A DNA stretch of 64,000 bases from Saccharopolyspora hirsuta (GCF_008630535.1 NZ_VWPH01000010.1:62001-126000), one strand, 5' to 3'. Numbered from the stretch's first letter, positions 44,490 through 53,761 are shown. Program-made: numbers and translations. The notes: a model not told the origin generated them from the letters alone.

Positions 44490-45707
44490 TCAGAACGTGG
44501 GGCGCTGCTCGGACTGGTCGGCGCCGAGCACTGAAGGGGTCACGATCGAGGACTCGCCCCAGACCTCCTCGGTCTCCACCAACCACGGCGGGATGCGGCG
44601 CGCCCCGGACATGTCCTGCGCCCCCGGGGCGAACGGCATCATCGGCATCATGGGCATGTGCCCGACGCCGCTGCCCGCCGCGTTCGCCGCTCCCGCCGCA
44701 GCCCCCAGTACCCCTGCGGTTCCCATCGCGTTGGTCGCCGGGGCCGCCCCTCCCAAACCGGCCGCGGCGACCGGTGCGGCGGCACCGGGACCGCCGCCTC
44801 CGCCGAGGGACAGCCCTCCGGTGCCGGGCATGCCGACCGGCTTGGTGGGCTTGTCGTCTTCCTCCTCGGCGGGGTCCTTCGGCTTTCCCCAGTCCGGCAC
44901 CTTCGGCGGCCGGAAGGTGCCGAGCCGCCCCATACCGGCGGCCGACGCCGCTGCCAGACCGGCGGTGAACATGTTGCCGAACAGCGGTGTCGAGGGCTGC
45001 TTGGCCACCGGGTCCGGCACCAGCGGCAACTGCTCACCGGGCGGTGCCGCGTCCTCGCCACCGCCGCCGGGTTCCGCGTCCCCTCCGGAGCCGCCCGGCA
45101 CCGGTGCGCCCGGCACTGCTGTGTGGTCGGTCAGCGGCATGCCCTGGTCGGCCGCCCGGTAGCGCGTGCCGAGCTCGGTCATCACCGCGATCGCCTTGCT
45201 GTGGGCCGCGTCGGCGGCCGCGCTCGCCTGTTGGTGCTGCTGCACCGCTTGAGCTGCGGTGGCCTGGCGCTGCCGCAGCTCGGCGACCATCGCTGGTGAG
45301 GCTTCGGCTGGTACCTGCAGCGAGGCGGTCGCCCACTGCTTGGTCTCCGGCGGCAGGTCGGCGACCTCGACCGCTGGTGGCATCTCGGCGCGCGCTTTGG
45401 CCAGCGCGTCCGCCGAGTCGTGCACCCGGTCGCGGATGGCGAACGCGGAGTCGGCGATGCGGCGCAGCCCTCCGGCCAGGTCCTTGATCATCACCCGGTA
45501 CTGCTCGGCGGCGCCGCCCTGCCACTGCTCCTGGAACTTCGCCAGCTTGGCCTCCAGGTTCCCGGCCTGCTCGTGCAGCGAAGCGCCCACGCTGTCCCAG
45601 GAATCGGCGGCCGGGCGCACCGAGGCGTCGTCGCCGGACTGCAGCATCGCGACGAGCTGCTGGTGGCTGTAGGCGAAGAAGTCGGTCGGTTCCCGCATGC
45701 GGCTCAC
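44490..45707 (-). CDS. PPE-like ESX substrate with Gly/Pro-rich tail
   Basis: A 405-residue protein. The N-terminal 180 residues are helical, with a WQG turn (FQEQWQGGAAEQYRVM) near 65 that gives the WXG hairpin. The middle and C-terminus are Pro/Gly/Ala-rich with low complexity, ending in the conserved actinobacterial RRIPPWLVETEEVWG. GTG 45707 overlaps the upstream stop (GTGA) and is taken as start; ATG 45698 is the alternative. It belongs with the PPE/EspB-like secreted proteins of ESX loci. Confidence 0.78.
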   Translation of the reverse strand: MSRMREPTDFFAYSHQQLVAMLQSGDDASVRPAADSWDSVGASLHEQAGNLEAKLAKFQEQWQGGAAEQYRVMIKDLAGGLRRIADSAFAIRDRVHDSADALAKARAEMPPAVEVADLPPETKQWATASLQVPAEASPAMVAELRQRQATAAQAVQQHQQASAAADAAHSKAIAVMTELGTRYRAADQGMPLTDHTAVPGAPVPGGSGGDAEPGGGGEDAAPPGEQLPLVPDPVAKQPSTPLFGNMFTAGLAAASAAGMGRLGTFRPPKVPDWGKPKDPAEEEDDKPTKPVGMPGTGGLSLGGGGGPGAAAPVAAAGLGGAAPATNAMGTAGVLGAAAGAANAAGSGVGHMPMMPMMPFAPGAQDMSGARRIPPWLVETEEVWGESSIVTPSVLGADQSEQRPTF

Positions 45708-46063
45708 GTCCTCCCGGTCCAGGGCAGGTCGACCGCGTGTACCGCCGAGCCGAGGCCGGACAGCGACGAGGTGACCTGGTCGTCGTGCTGCTGGTAGGCG
45801 TCCATCACGGTGCCGGTGATCTTCTCGGCGAAGTCGATCGCCTCCCGCGCCCGCGCCACCAAGCTCCGCATCTCGGCCACGGCGAGGAAGTGGTTCTCCC
45901 ACAGCGACCCGGCCTCGTTGAAGGCCCCGAGCCGCAGCTCCCGCTCGGTGAGCGATTCGAGGTGCCCGTTCGGCCGGTCCATCCCGGTCAGCTGGGTGGT
46001 GAGCTCAGCGGCGAACTCCACCAACGACTGCAGATGAATCGCGAACGATCCATTGCTGGACAT
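45704..46063 (-). CDS. Small helical ESX-associated protein (EspC/WXG100-like)
   Basis: A 119-residue helical protein with no signal peptide (FAIHLQSLVEFAAELTTQL; LWENHFLAVAEMRSLVARARE). It lacks a clean WXG but has the size and helix pattern of ESX-associated proteins that pair with the PPE-like product encoded next. The ATG at 46063 is chosen for GGGAAGGG 6 bp upstream. It overlaps the PPE-like gene by 4 bp. Confidence 0.68.
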   Translation of the reverse strand: MSSNGSFAIHLQSLVEFAAELTTQLTGMDRPNGHLESLTERELRLGAFNEAGSLWENHFLAVAEMRSLVARAREAIDFAEKITGTVMDAYQQHDDQVTSSLSGLGSAVHAVDLPWTGRT

Positions 46064-46392
46064 GACAACCCTTCCCACGGTCTCCAAGGCAACCCGCGCC
46101 CCACCGACGAACCCGACCCCACCGACCCACCAACGCTCGTGAGCGCCTTTAGCTACCAGAGCAACCAAAAACACTCACCGAACAAAGCCTGCAAACTCGA
46201 ACCCCACCACCGAAGCAGAAGCAGCGCGGCAAGAACGCAAACCGACCAACGTCAACACCAGGCAGCCGCAAGGCAAGCCGAAGTGGTGAGACAAGCCGCT
46301 AAAGCAACCATCGTCAGGCAAGCGGCGCCAGCCGCTTCCAGCGGTAAGCAGCAACCGCGACGAACGACCGGCACCGATCAAAGGGCCGTCGC
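46064..46392. other. AT-richer gene-free spacer with GCAAGCGGC-type short repeats
   Basis: Composition drops visibly compared with flanking genes. Short related strings GGCAAGCCG, GACAAGCCGC and GGCAAGCGGCGCC recur, and AAGCGGCTGGCGCCGCTT (minus strand, 46336-46319) resembles the second hairpin of the structured repeat. No open frame is convincing. Confidence 0.5.
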
Positions 46393-46555
46393 ATGCGCCG
46401 CCAGGCGCATAACCCACCCCCGCAACCGGCACCGCCGCGGGTTCTCAGAGGCTTTCTCGCGAGGACAGCCCGTTTGCTGTGTATTTGGCATACATAAAAA
46501 CGGGATCCCGCAGCGAGAAAGCCTCTGAGGTTCCACTACCCGCACCGCCACGCAA
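46393..46555 (-). ncRNA. Structured repeat element, copy 2
   Basis: Read on the minus strand this copy begins TTGCGTGGCGGTGCGGGTAG, like copy 1 at 30121. P1 is CTCAGAGGCTTTCTCGC with GCGAGAAAGCCTCTGAG (17 perfect pairs). The AAC/AAC internal loop is kept, and the lower helix is GTGG/CCGC with a G-U pair. P2 is CCCGTTT/AAACGGG with loop TTATGTATGCCAAATACAC. The terminal hairpin is ATGCGCC-TGGC-GGCGCAT. It starts 13 nt after the stop of the WXG100 gene on the same strand. Confidence 0.75.
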
Positions 46556-46568
46556 ACCAGCCAGACGA

Positions 46569-46889
46569 TCAAACGAATTTAGCGGCCAGGGAGTTGTCCA
46601 GGGCTGCTCCGTCCATCGCCGAGCGGCTCAGCAGCGAGCCCAGTTTGTTGATGATCTGGGTCATCTCGGCCAGCGCGCTGCGGAGGTTGGCCTCCGCGGT
46701 GCGCGCTTCGGCTCCGGACTGGCTGCCCGACTGGTACCAGGTCTCGCGGACCGGGCCCAGGGCGGTGTCCAGTTCGCCGAGCGCGGTGCTGATCGAACCG
46801 GAGTACCGGACCAGCGTGCTGCCCGCGTTGTCCACCGCGCCGAAGTTCATCGCGACGGTGTCGCTGGAGGGTCCACCCACGTAGCTCAT
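46569..46889 (-). CDS. WXG100-family protein (Esx-type) 1
   Basis: A 106-residue helical hairpin protein. A Trp-containing turn (ETWYQSGSQSGAEA) lies at the centre, in the WXG position but as WYQSG. It is the likely EsxA/EsxB-type partner of the next gene, 16 bp upstream. It would be exported as a heterodimer by EccC. AAGGAG ribosome site. Confidence 0.82.
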   Translation of the reverse strand: MSYVGGPSSDTVAMNFGAVDNAGSTLVRYSGSISTALGELDTALGPVRETWYQSGSQSGAEARTAEANLRSALAEMTQIINKLGSLLSRSAMDGAALDNSLAAKFV

Positions 46890-46905
46890 GCTCGCTCCTT
46901 GGCGT

Positions 46906-47265
46906 TCAGCCGTTGAGTCCGGCGATGATGCCGCCGCCGGAGTGCAGGGCGGCGGTGGTCTGGTTGATCTGCGCGCTCTGCTGCTCGGAGAAGCCCGCGT
47001 GCTGGTTCATGACCTCGTTGAACTTGGTCGCGATGACGGTCAGCTCGTTCTGCGCCCGCTGGATCTTGTCGTTGAGCAGCATCTTGTTCTGGTCGAACGC
47101 GAGCCGGGCCGAGCCGTTGAAGTTCTGGGTCGCGCCGACCAGTCCTTCCACCTCGGCGTTGAGCTTGGCCATCATCTCGCGGATCCGCGTCGCCGTGTCG
47201 TCGAAGTCGCTGGCGGCCTTGCTCATGACCGCCCGGTCGACGACGACACCCTGGGGTGTGCTCAT
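46906..47265 (-). CDS. WXG100-family protein (Esx-type) 2
   Basis: A 119-residue helical hairpin protein with FNGSARLAFDQ where WXG would be (Trp replaced by Phe) and helices on each side. It pairs with the preceding small gene and lies 27 bp after eccC on the same strand, the usual place of Esx pairs. AAGGAGG ribosome site. Confidence 0.84.
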   Translation of the reverse strand: MSTPQGVVVDRAVMSKAASDFDDTATRIREMMAKLNAEVEGLVGATQNFNGSARLAFDQNKMLLNDKIQRAQNELTVIATKFNEVMNQHAGFSEQQSAQINQTTAALHSGGGIIAGLNG

Positions 47266-47292
47266 GTCTTCCGCCTCCTTTCCCCTGTGACA

Positions 47293-50200
47293 CTAGGGTT
47301 GTTCGCGGTGCTGCCCCACGGCAGAACTGACGTCGTCGGCGGCGGCACTTGTGCCCGCACCGATCGGGGTCCACGCGACCTGGACGAGTTCGTTCGCTGC
47401 GCGGCGGCGCACCAGCACGCCGCGGCCGGGTGGTCGCTTGCCGGGCCGGACGTCGCCGAGCAGCGGGCCTTCGTCGCGGCTTCCCGACATGACCAGTCCC
47501 GGCGAGCCCAGTTCCCGGATGCGCTGGACGACCGGGTCGAACATGGCTCGCGCCGCGCCGCCGCTGCCGCGCGCCAGCACCAGGTGCAGGCCGATGTCGC
47601 GGGCGTGCGGCAGCAGGTCCAGCAGCGGCAGCAGCGGGTGGGTGACCTTGCCGGGTGAGGCGACGAGTTCGTAGTCGTCGACGAGCAGGAACAGTTCGCG
47701 GCCCTGCCACCAGTCGCGGCGGCGCAGCTGTTCGGGGGTGATGTCGGGGCCGGGCAGGCGTTCTCGCATCGCCTGGGCGACCTGGGCGATCGCGTCGTCG
47801 AGCGCGGGTTCGGATCCGGCGTAGCCGAGCAGGTGTTCCTCGCCGATGGCACCGAGCAGGCCGCGCCGGTAGTCCACCGCGATGATCCGCGCTTCGTCCG
47901 GGGTGTACTGGCGGGTGATGCCGTGCGCGATGGTGCGCAGCAGTGCGGTCTTGCCGCTCTCGACGTCGGCGAAGGCGATGAAGTGCGGTTCGGTGGTGAG
48001 GTCGAGGTACACCGGCTGCAGGTCGGATTCGGCCAGTCCCAGCGGGATCGCCCGCCCTTCGGGCAGTGCGATCTCCGCGGCGGGGATCTCGCGCGGCAGC
48101 AGCCGCACGCGCGGTGCCGGGGCGCCCTGCCAGGCCTGGGCGACGCGGGCGACGAGTTCCGAGGTGCCCGCTGCCAGGGTTTCCGCCCGCTGGTCACCAT
48201 CCACTCTGGGCAGTGCCCCCAGCATGTGGAGCTTGTCCGCCGTCAGGCCGCGTCCGGGCGCATCGGCGGGGACGTTCTGCGCGGCGCGGCGGTCGATCAT
48301 CGAGTCGCTGGGGTCGCCCAGGCGCAGTTCGACGCGGGTGCCCATGCTGTCGCGCAGCGGGGTCGGCAGGTTCAGCCACCAGGTGGTGGAGATGATCACG
48401 TGGATGCCGAAGCCGAGGCCGCGGGTGGCCAGCCGGACCAGCGGGTCCTCCAGCGAGGAGAACTCCTGGCGCACCGTCGCCCAGTCGTCGACCACGACGA
48501 ACACGTCGCCGAACTCGCGCCCGCCGCCCTCGGTGAACTCGGAGCGCCGCTGCCGGAAGGTCTGCGCGGAGTCGATGCCGTGCTCGGCGAAGAACGCCTC
48601 CCGCTGGTCGAGCAGCGTGGTGGCCTCGGCGACGATGCGTCGGCAGCGCTCCTCGTCGCGGCGCGCGGCGTGGCCGCTGACGTGCGGCAGCCCGGCGACC
48701 GCGGCGAGCGCGCCGCCGCCCATGTCCAGCAGGAAGAACTGCACCTCCGCCGGGGTGTGGGTGAGCGCGAGCGAGGCGATCGTGCTGCGCAGGAAGGTGC
48801 TCTTGCCGCTCTGCGGCGCGCCGATCAGCAGCGCGTTGCCCGCCGCGCCGGAGAAGTCCAGCCACAGCTCGTCCCGGCGCTGCTCGAACGGATTGTCCAC
48901 AGTGGCCACCGGGATCGACAGCGCGCCGTTGCCGCTCCAGCCCACCGGGCACAGCCCGCGCTCCGGGTCGAGCCCCAGGGGCGGGAGCAGCTGGTCGAGC
49001 GTGGGCGGCTCGTCCAGGGGCGGCAGCCAGATCCGGTGCGCGGCCGGTCCCCGCCCCACCAGCCGGTCGACCACGGCGCTCATGATGGTCTCGCCGGTGC
49101 TCTCCTGCGGTTCGGCCTCGGGCAGTTCCGTCGGCCACACCACCGGTGGCGCCGGGTCCGCCGCGTGGCCCAGCGTGAACGAGACGACCTGCCTGCCGGG
49201 CGCGGATTCCGGCACCGCACCGGCCGCGGCCCGAGGTGGCAGCTCGCCGGAGACGTACGCGGCCTTGAGCCGCTGCAAGGTGTCGGTGTCGCTCTTGAGG
49301 TACGCCGAGCCCGGCACGGCGGGCAGGTGGTAGGCGTCCGGGACGCCCAGCACGGTGCGGCTCTCCGACGCTGAGAACGTGCGCAGGCCGATCCGGTAGG
49401 ACAGGTGGGCGTCGAGCCCGCGCAGGCGCCCCTCCTCCAGCCGCTGCGAGGCCAGCAGCAGGTGCACCGAGAGGCTGCGCCCGAGGCGGCCGATCATCAC
49501 GAACAGGTCGATGAACTCCGGCCTGCTGGACAGCAGCTCGCTGAACTCGTCGATGATCACCAGCAGCGCGGGCAGCGGCGCCAGGTCCGCGCCTGCCTCT
49601 CGGGCCTGCTCGTAGTCGCGCACCGACGCGTAGTTCCCGGCGGTGCGCAGCAGCTCCTGGCGGCGCACCAGCTCCCCGTGGATCGCATCGGCCATGCGGT
49701 CCACCAGCGCGAGGTCGTCGGAGAGGTTGGTGATCACCGCGCAGGTGTGCGGCAGCTCGCTCATCCCGGCGAAGGTCGCCCCGCCCTTGAAGTCGATCAG
49801 CGCCAGGTTCAGCGCCTCCGAGGAGTGCGTCACGGCCAGGCCGGTCACCAGCGTGCGGAGCAGTTCGCTCTTGCCGGAGCCGGTCGCGCCGATCACCAGC
49901 CCGTGCGGGCCCATCCCGCCTTCGGCGGACTCCTTGAGGTCGAGCTCGACCGGCAGGCCGTCGAGGTCCAGCCCCAGCGGGACGCGCAGCCGCTCGCGGG
50001 CGCTGCGGGGCCGCCAGGTCACCGCGGGGTCGGTGTCGCGGGGGTCGCCGAGGCCGAGCAGATCGGCCAGGCCGAACGTCGTCGCCATCGGGGTTTCCGC
50101 GGCGGTCGAACCGGGGGTGTGCCACGGGGCCATCGTCCGGGCCAGCACCTCGGCGGCGGTGGTGCTCAGCTGGTCCGGTTCGCCGACGTAGCGGAACCCG

Positions 50201-51297
50201 ACCTCGTCGTCGGTGCCGACCAGCATCCCCATCAACCCGTCGGAGACGTGCAGGAACAGCGCGTTCGGCCGCACCGCGTCGGGCGGCAGCTCGGCCAGTT
50301 CGAGCACGGTGACGCCGTGCCGCTCGGCATCCGGCGGGACCGGGCTGCCGTCGGAGATCACCACCAGGTGCGGTCGCTCCGGCTCGGGCTTGGCGTGTCT
50401 GCTGAACGCCGGGCGTTCGGCGAAGTCGGCGCCCAGCAGTTCCGCGAGCGCTCCGATGTCCCCGGCGGCCAGCCGGACCGGCCCGGCGGCGTCCGAGTCG
50501 GAGGAGTCCTGCGCGTGCGGCAACCACTTCACCCAGTCCCAGTCCGCGCGGTGGCGCGCCGCCACGCACAGCGCGACGCGCAGGTCGTTCGGCGAGTGGA
50601 AGGTGACCGCCTGGCCGATCGCGGCGCGCACCAGCTCGATGGCCTCCTCCCGGGCTCCGCTGACCGCGATGCGGGCGTAGCCGCGCAGCGCGATGGCCAC
50701 CGGCAGGTCGGGCACGGTCGAGTAGGTGCGGATGAAGTGGCGCAGCGAGGTGGAGGCGACCGGGTCCAGGTCCTCCAGCGGTGCGGTCTGCGGCGCGCGC
50801 AGCGGGGTGGCCAGCTGCTGGGGGCCGAGGCCGATGCGCACCTGGCCGAAGTGGACGTCCGCCCGGCGCCGCTCCCAGCGCCGCTGGGTGGGCACGATGG
50901 TCCACAGGTCCTCGGGGTCGGGTTGGGTGAACAGCAGCGCGGCGCGCTGGGCCTCGGCGGTCTCCCGGACCTGCTTGCGCAGCCCGGCGAGGTAGCGCTG
51001 GTAGTCCCGGCGCTCCTCGTTGATCCGGGCCTTGGCAGACTGCCGCCCGCCCGCCACCGACATGGTGATCATGCCGATCATCACCACCGCGAACAGACCG
51101 CCGAAGACGTAGGTCATCGGACCGCCGGAGCGTCCGATGTAGACGAACGACATGACGCCCATGCCCAGCATCATCGGCACCATGAACATCATCTGCATCC
51201 AGGACTGGCTGCCGCCGCCCTTGGCCACGGCGGGCGGGGCCTGCAGCACGATCTCCCCGCGCTGCTGCTCGGAGCGCAGGGCCGGTTGGGTCCGCAT
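47293..51297 (-). CDS. eccC: Type VII secretion ATPase EccC (single chain, three ATPase domains)
   Basis: A 1334-residue FtsK/SpoIIIE-type motor. Two membrane helices lie at about 35-85 (MMFMVPMMLGMGVMSFVYIG; FGGLFAVVMIGMITMSV). Walker A motifs are GATGSGKSELLRT, GAPQSGKSTFLRS and FADVESGKTALLRT, and Walker B motifs LLVIIDEFSELL, VFVVVDDWATV and LFLLVDDYELV. All three domains are in one chain, unlike the split EccCa/EccCb of some ESX systems. The third P-loop is atypical (DVESGKT). It recognises Esx substrates through the C-terminal domain. ATG 51297 is chosen; longer starts overlap the promoter region. Confidence 0.95.
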   Translation of the reverse strand: MRTQPALRSEQQRGEIVLQAPPAVAKGGGSQSWMQMMFMVPMMLGMGVMSFVYIGRSGGPMTYVFGGLFAVVMIGMITMSVAGGRQSAKARINEERRDYQRYLAGLRKQVRETAEAQRAALLFTQPDPEDLWTIVPTQRRWERRRADVHFGQVRIGLGPQQLATPLRAPQTAPLEDLDPVASTSLRHFIRTYSTVPDLPVAIALRGYARIAVSGAREEAIELVRAAIGQAVTFHSPNDLRVALCVAARHRADWDWVKWLPHAQDSSDSDAAGPVRLAAGDIGALAELLGADFAERPAFSRHAKPEPERPHLVVISDGSPVPPDAERHGVTVLELAELPPDAVRPNALFLHVSDGLMGMLVGTDDEVGFRYVGEPDQLSTTAAEVLARTMAPWHTPGSTAAETPMATTFGLADLLGLGDPRDTDPAVTWRPRSARERLRVPLGLDLDGLPVELDLKESAEGGMGPHGLVIGATGSGKSELLRTLVTGLAVTHSSEALNLALIDFKGGATFAGMSELPHTCAVITNLSDDLALVDRMADAIHGELVRRQELLRTAGNYASVRDYEQAREAGADLAPLPALLVIIDEFSELLSSRPEFIDLFVMIGRLGRSLSVHLLLASQRLEEGRLRGLDAHLSYRIGLRTFSASESRTVLGVPDAYHLPAVPGSAYLKSDTDTLQRLKAAYVSGELPPRAAAGAVPESAPGRQVVSFTLGHAADPAPPVVWPTELPEAEPQESTGETIMSAVVDRLVGRGPAAHRIWLPPLDEPPTLDQLLPPLGLDPERGLCPVGWSGNGALSIPVATVDNPFEQRRDELWLDFSGAAGNALLIGAPQSGKSTFLRSTIASLALTHTPAEVQFFLLDMGGGALAAVAGLPHVSGHAARRDEERCRRIVAEATTLLDQREAFFAEHGIDSAQTFRQRRSEFTEGGGREFGDVFVVVDDWATVRQEFSSLEDPLVRLATRGLGFGIHVIISTTWWLNLPTPLRDSMGTRVELRLGDPSDSMIDRRAAQNVPADAPGRGLTADKLHMLGALPRVDGDQRAETLAAGTSELVARVAQAWQGAPAPRVRLLPREIPAAEIALPEGRAIPLGLAESDLQPVYLDLTTEPHFIAFADVESGKTALLRTIAHGITRQYTPDEARIIAVDYRRGLLGAIGEEHLLGYAGSEPALDDAIAQVAQAMRERLPGPDITPEQLRRRDWWQGRELFLLVDDYELVASPGKVTHPLLPLLDLLPHARDIGLHLVLARGSGGAARAMFDPVVQRIRELGSPGLVMSGSRDEGPLLGDVRPGKRPPGRGVLVRRRAANELVQVAWTPIGAGTSAAADDVSSAVGQHREQP

Positions 51298-51425
51298 CGG
51301 TACTTCCGCCTCCACTCGGGGAACACCGGGAGTGTCGCCAACACCGGCATCGCCGCAGGTGGGTACTTTTGCCGTCCAGCCGGGGACCACCGCCGCCCTA
51401 CGCTCGCCGGGAATGGAGGTGCGGC

Positions 51426-52016
51426 ATGGACACCAGTCTGGTCACCGCGATCATCAGGGCAGGCCTGGCGCTGCTCACCCAGGCGATCGGCGACGTCACG
51501 GGCGATCCCGGCGAGCTGCGGTCCAAGGCCAGGGACTGCGCGCAGTGCGCCCAGCAGGTGGGCGCGGCGGCGGGGGCGACCGACCAGGTCGTGGCGCAGC
51601 TGGGTGAGACGTGGAACGGCAAGGGCTACGACGCCTGCCGCCAGACCTCGGACGACTTCGTGGACCAGTTGACCAACGTCCTGAAGGTGGCCCTGGAGAA
51701 GGAGAGCCAGCGGCTCACCGCGGCGTCCGACGCGCTGGTCCAGGCCCGCAGCACGGCCCAGCAGCACAAGGAGGACTTCCTGCAGCAGGCGGTGGACGTC
51801 GTGCAGCGCATGATGGACGCCATCCGGGCCGCGCAGGGCATGCACTCGCCGTGGCGGGAGGCCGCCATCGCCCTGGCCATCATGAACGCGGTCGTGCAGG
51901 CGATGCAGCTGAAGTCGCAGTTCGAAGCGGCCGCCGAGCAGAACAAGAACGCGCTCAGCCAGACCCTGACCACCCTGTTCGCCGACAGCGGCACGCCCGC
52001 CGCCGTGGCCGCCTGA
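51426..52016 (+). CDS. WXG-type helical protein, ESX-associated
   Basis: A 196-residue, almost wholly helical protein with a true WNG turn (GETWNGKGYDACRQT) near residue 60 and a hydrophobic helix near 140-155 (EAAIALAIMNAVVQAM). It is longer than standard WXG100 proteins and may carry a membrane-active C-terminal half. GGAGGT precedes the ATG. It starts the plus-strand group with the YbaB-like gene and eccD, divergent from eccC. Confidence 0.78.
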   Translation: MDTSLVTAIIRAGLALLTQAIGDVTGDPGELRSKARDCAQCAQQVGAAAGATDQVVAQLGETWNGKGYDACRQTSDDFVDQLTNVLKVALEKESQRLTAASDALVQARSTAQQHKEDFLQQAVDVVQRMMDAIRAAQGMHSPWREAAIALAIMNAVVQAMQLKSQFEAAAEQNKNALSQTLTTLFADSGTPAAVAA

Positions 52017-52032
52017 CCCCGGAAGCGCACCG

Positions 52033-52368
52033 ATGAACGCTCTGCACCCCGCCGCGGACGACCTGCCCGAGCTGACCGAGCTGGTGCAGCGGTTGCAGCA
52101 CCAGCAGGCGGAGGTCGACCGGATCCGGCAGGACGTCGACACCGCGCTGGTCTCCGGCCGCTCCCGCGACGACGAGGTGACCGCCACGGTCCGCGGTACC
52201 GGCCGGTTCACCGAGGTCGCGATCGACCCGGAGGTCCTGCGCCGCTACGACGCCCGGGACATCGGCGAGATGGTCGCCGAAGCCGCCAACGACGCGCTGG
52301 ACCGGTTGGCCCGGCTCGCCGAGCAGCGGCTCGCGCCGGTGCTCGGTTCCGCCGACGAGCGCGCCTGA
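52033..52368 (+). CDS. YbaB/EbfC-family protein, ESX-associated (EspL-like)
   Basis: A 111-residue protein with the YbaB pattern: coiled N-terminal helix, then SRDDEVTATVRGTGRFTEVAIDPEVLR strands and a C-terminal helix. In ESX loci such proteins (EspL) stabilise partner proteins or bind DNA. Its stop overlaps the eccD start by one base. Confidence 0.82.
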   Translation: MNALHPAADDLPELTELVQRLQHQQAEVDRIRQDVDTALVSGRSRDDEVTATVRGTGRFTEVAIDPEVLRRYDARDIGEMVAEAANDALDRLARLAEQRLAPVLGSADERA

Positions 52369-53717
52369 TGGCAGCACCGCGCCGGGTAACCGTGGTTGCT
52401 CCCGGTTCCCGGGTCGACGTCGCGCTGCCGCTGGAGTGCACGGTGGCGGAGCTGATCCCGCAGCTGGTCCGGCTCACCGGGACGCCGCCCCGCTCGGAGC
52501 AGCACCCGGGCTGGGTGCTCGCCCGACTCGGCGGCGCCCCGCTGGCGCCGGGCCTGACGGTGTCGGCGACGCTGATGCAGGACGGCGAGATCCTGTCCCT
52601 GCAGCCCCGCCCGGGCCGGGAAACCCCGCTGGTCTTCGACGACGCGGTGGACGCGATCGCCGGGGCCGCGCAGACCCGCGCCGGGCCGTGGCGTCCGAGG
52701 GCCGGGCGGCGGGTCAGCCTGCTGGCGGCGGTGGTGCTGTTCACCGGGACGACCGCGTTCGCCGCCGCCGCTCTCGGCGGGAGCATCCTGGCACCGGCGT
52801 CGTGCGCGTTGATCGCCGTGGCCCTCGTGTTGTCGGGCGGTGCGTTGTCCCGCGCCCGCGGCGACATGGACGCCGCCACCGCGACCTCCGCAGCGGGTGT
52901 CGTGCCTGCTCTGCTGGCCGGAGCCACAGCGCTCCCGCCGCACCTCCCGGTGGGTACGCTGCCGCTCGGCCTCGCCGCGGTCACCCTCTACGCCACCGCA
53001 GCGGCGATGCTGGTCCACCGGTTCACCTGGTTCGCGCCCGTCATCGCCGCTTCGGCGCTCGGTGCGGCGATCACCGCCTGCGTCCCGCTGTTCGACCTGC
53101 CCGGTCCGCGGGTGGCAGCAGTGGCGGTGGCGTTGACGGCGGCGCTGACCGCCGCGGCACCGATGATCTCGCTGCGCCTGGCGAGGTTGCCGATGCCCAA
53201 GGTGCCAGCCGACATGGATTCCTTCCGCGCCGACGAGCAACCCACGCTCGGCTCCGCGGTGCTCGGCCCGACGACGACCGCCACCCGCATCCTCACCGGA
53301 CTGGTCACCGCGCTCGGCATCGTGACGGCCGGTTGCTGCCTGGTGCTGCTCGGCGACCCGTCCCCGTGGTCACCGGTCCTGGTCGCGCTGGTGGCCGCCG
53401 CCTGGCTGCTGCGCTCCCGCTCCTACGCGGGCACCGCGCAGCGGGTCGCGACGATCGTCATCGGCCTGGTCCTGCTGGTCGGCCTGGCCACCCGCCTGCT
53501 GTCCACGTTGGACGCGAACTGGCTGCTCGCGCTGGGCGCGGGCACCGCGCTGGCCGGGGTCGCGTGCCTGTACTACGCCGGGCGCGGGCCGAGCTCGAGC
53601 GCCCCGATCCGCGCCCGCTGGCTGGACCGCGCCGAGTACCTGGTGCTGATCGCCCTGATCCCCACTGCCGCCGCGGTGCTGGACCTGTACAACACCATCC
53701 GCGACGCGGTCGGATAG
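52368..53717 (+). CDS. eccD: Type VII secretion membrane channel component EccD
   Basis: A 449-residue protein: N-terminal ubiquitin-like domain (1-95; VTVVAPGSRVDVALPLECTVAELIPQLV) followed by about eleven membrane helices from residue 115 to the end. This is the EccD layout, the subunit that forms the membrane lattice. It is followed by a strong hairpin. No eccE is found next to it, unlike in mycobacterial loci. Confidence 0.93.
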   Translation: MAAPRRVTVVAPGSRVDVALPLECTVAELIPQLVRLTGTPPRSEQHPGWVLARLGGAPLAPGLTVSATLMQDGEILSLQPRPGRETPLVFDDAVDAIAGAAQTRAGPWRPRAGRRVSLLAAVVLFTGTTAFAAAALGGSILAPASCALIAVALVLSGGALSRARGDMDAATATSAAGVVPALLAGATALPPHLPVGTLPLGLAAVTLYATAAAMLVHRFTWFAPVIAASALGAAITACVPLFDLPGPRVAAVAVALTAALTAAAPMISLRLARLPMPKVPADMDSFRADEQPTLGSAVLGPTTTATRILTGLVTALGIVTAGCCLVLLGDPSPWSPVLVALVAAAWLLRSRSYAGTAQRVATIVIGLVLLVGLATRLLSTLDANWLLALGAGTALAGVACLYYAGRGPSSSAPIRARWLDRAEYLVLIALIPTAAAVLDLYNTIRDAVG

Positions 53718-53720
53718 CCC

Positions 53721-53756
53721 GTTCCGCACCGCCCAGCCACCAGGGCGGTGCGGAAC
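53721..53756. terminator. 14-bp perfect hairpin after eccD
   Basis: GTTCCGCACCGCCC (53721-53734) pairs with GGGCGGTGCGGAAC (53743-53756) with an 8-nt loop, between convergent genes. Confidence 0.8.
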
Positions 53757-53761
53757 ACCTG

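Noticed and set aside
43712..47265. ESX region as a toxin-immunity island
   Set aside because: The putative substrates carry housekeeping-type lysozyme and DUF1023 domains and no cognate immunity gene was seen beside them.
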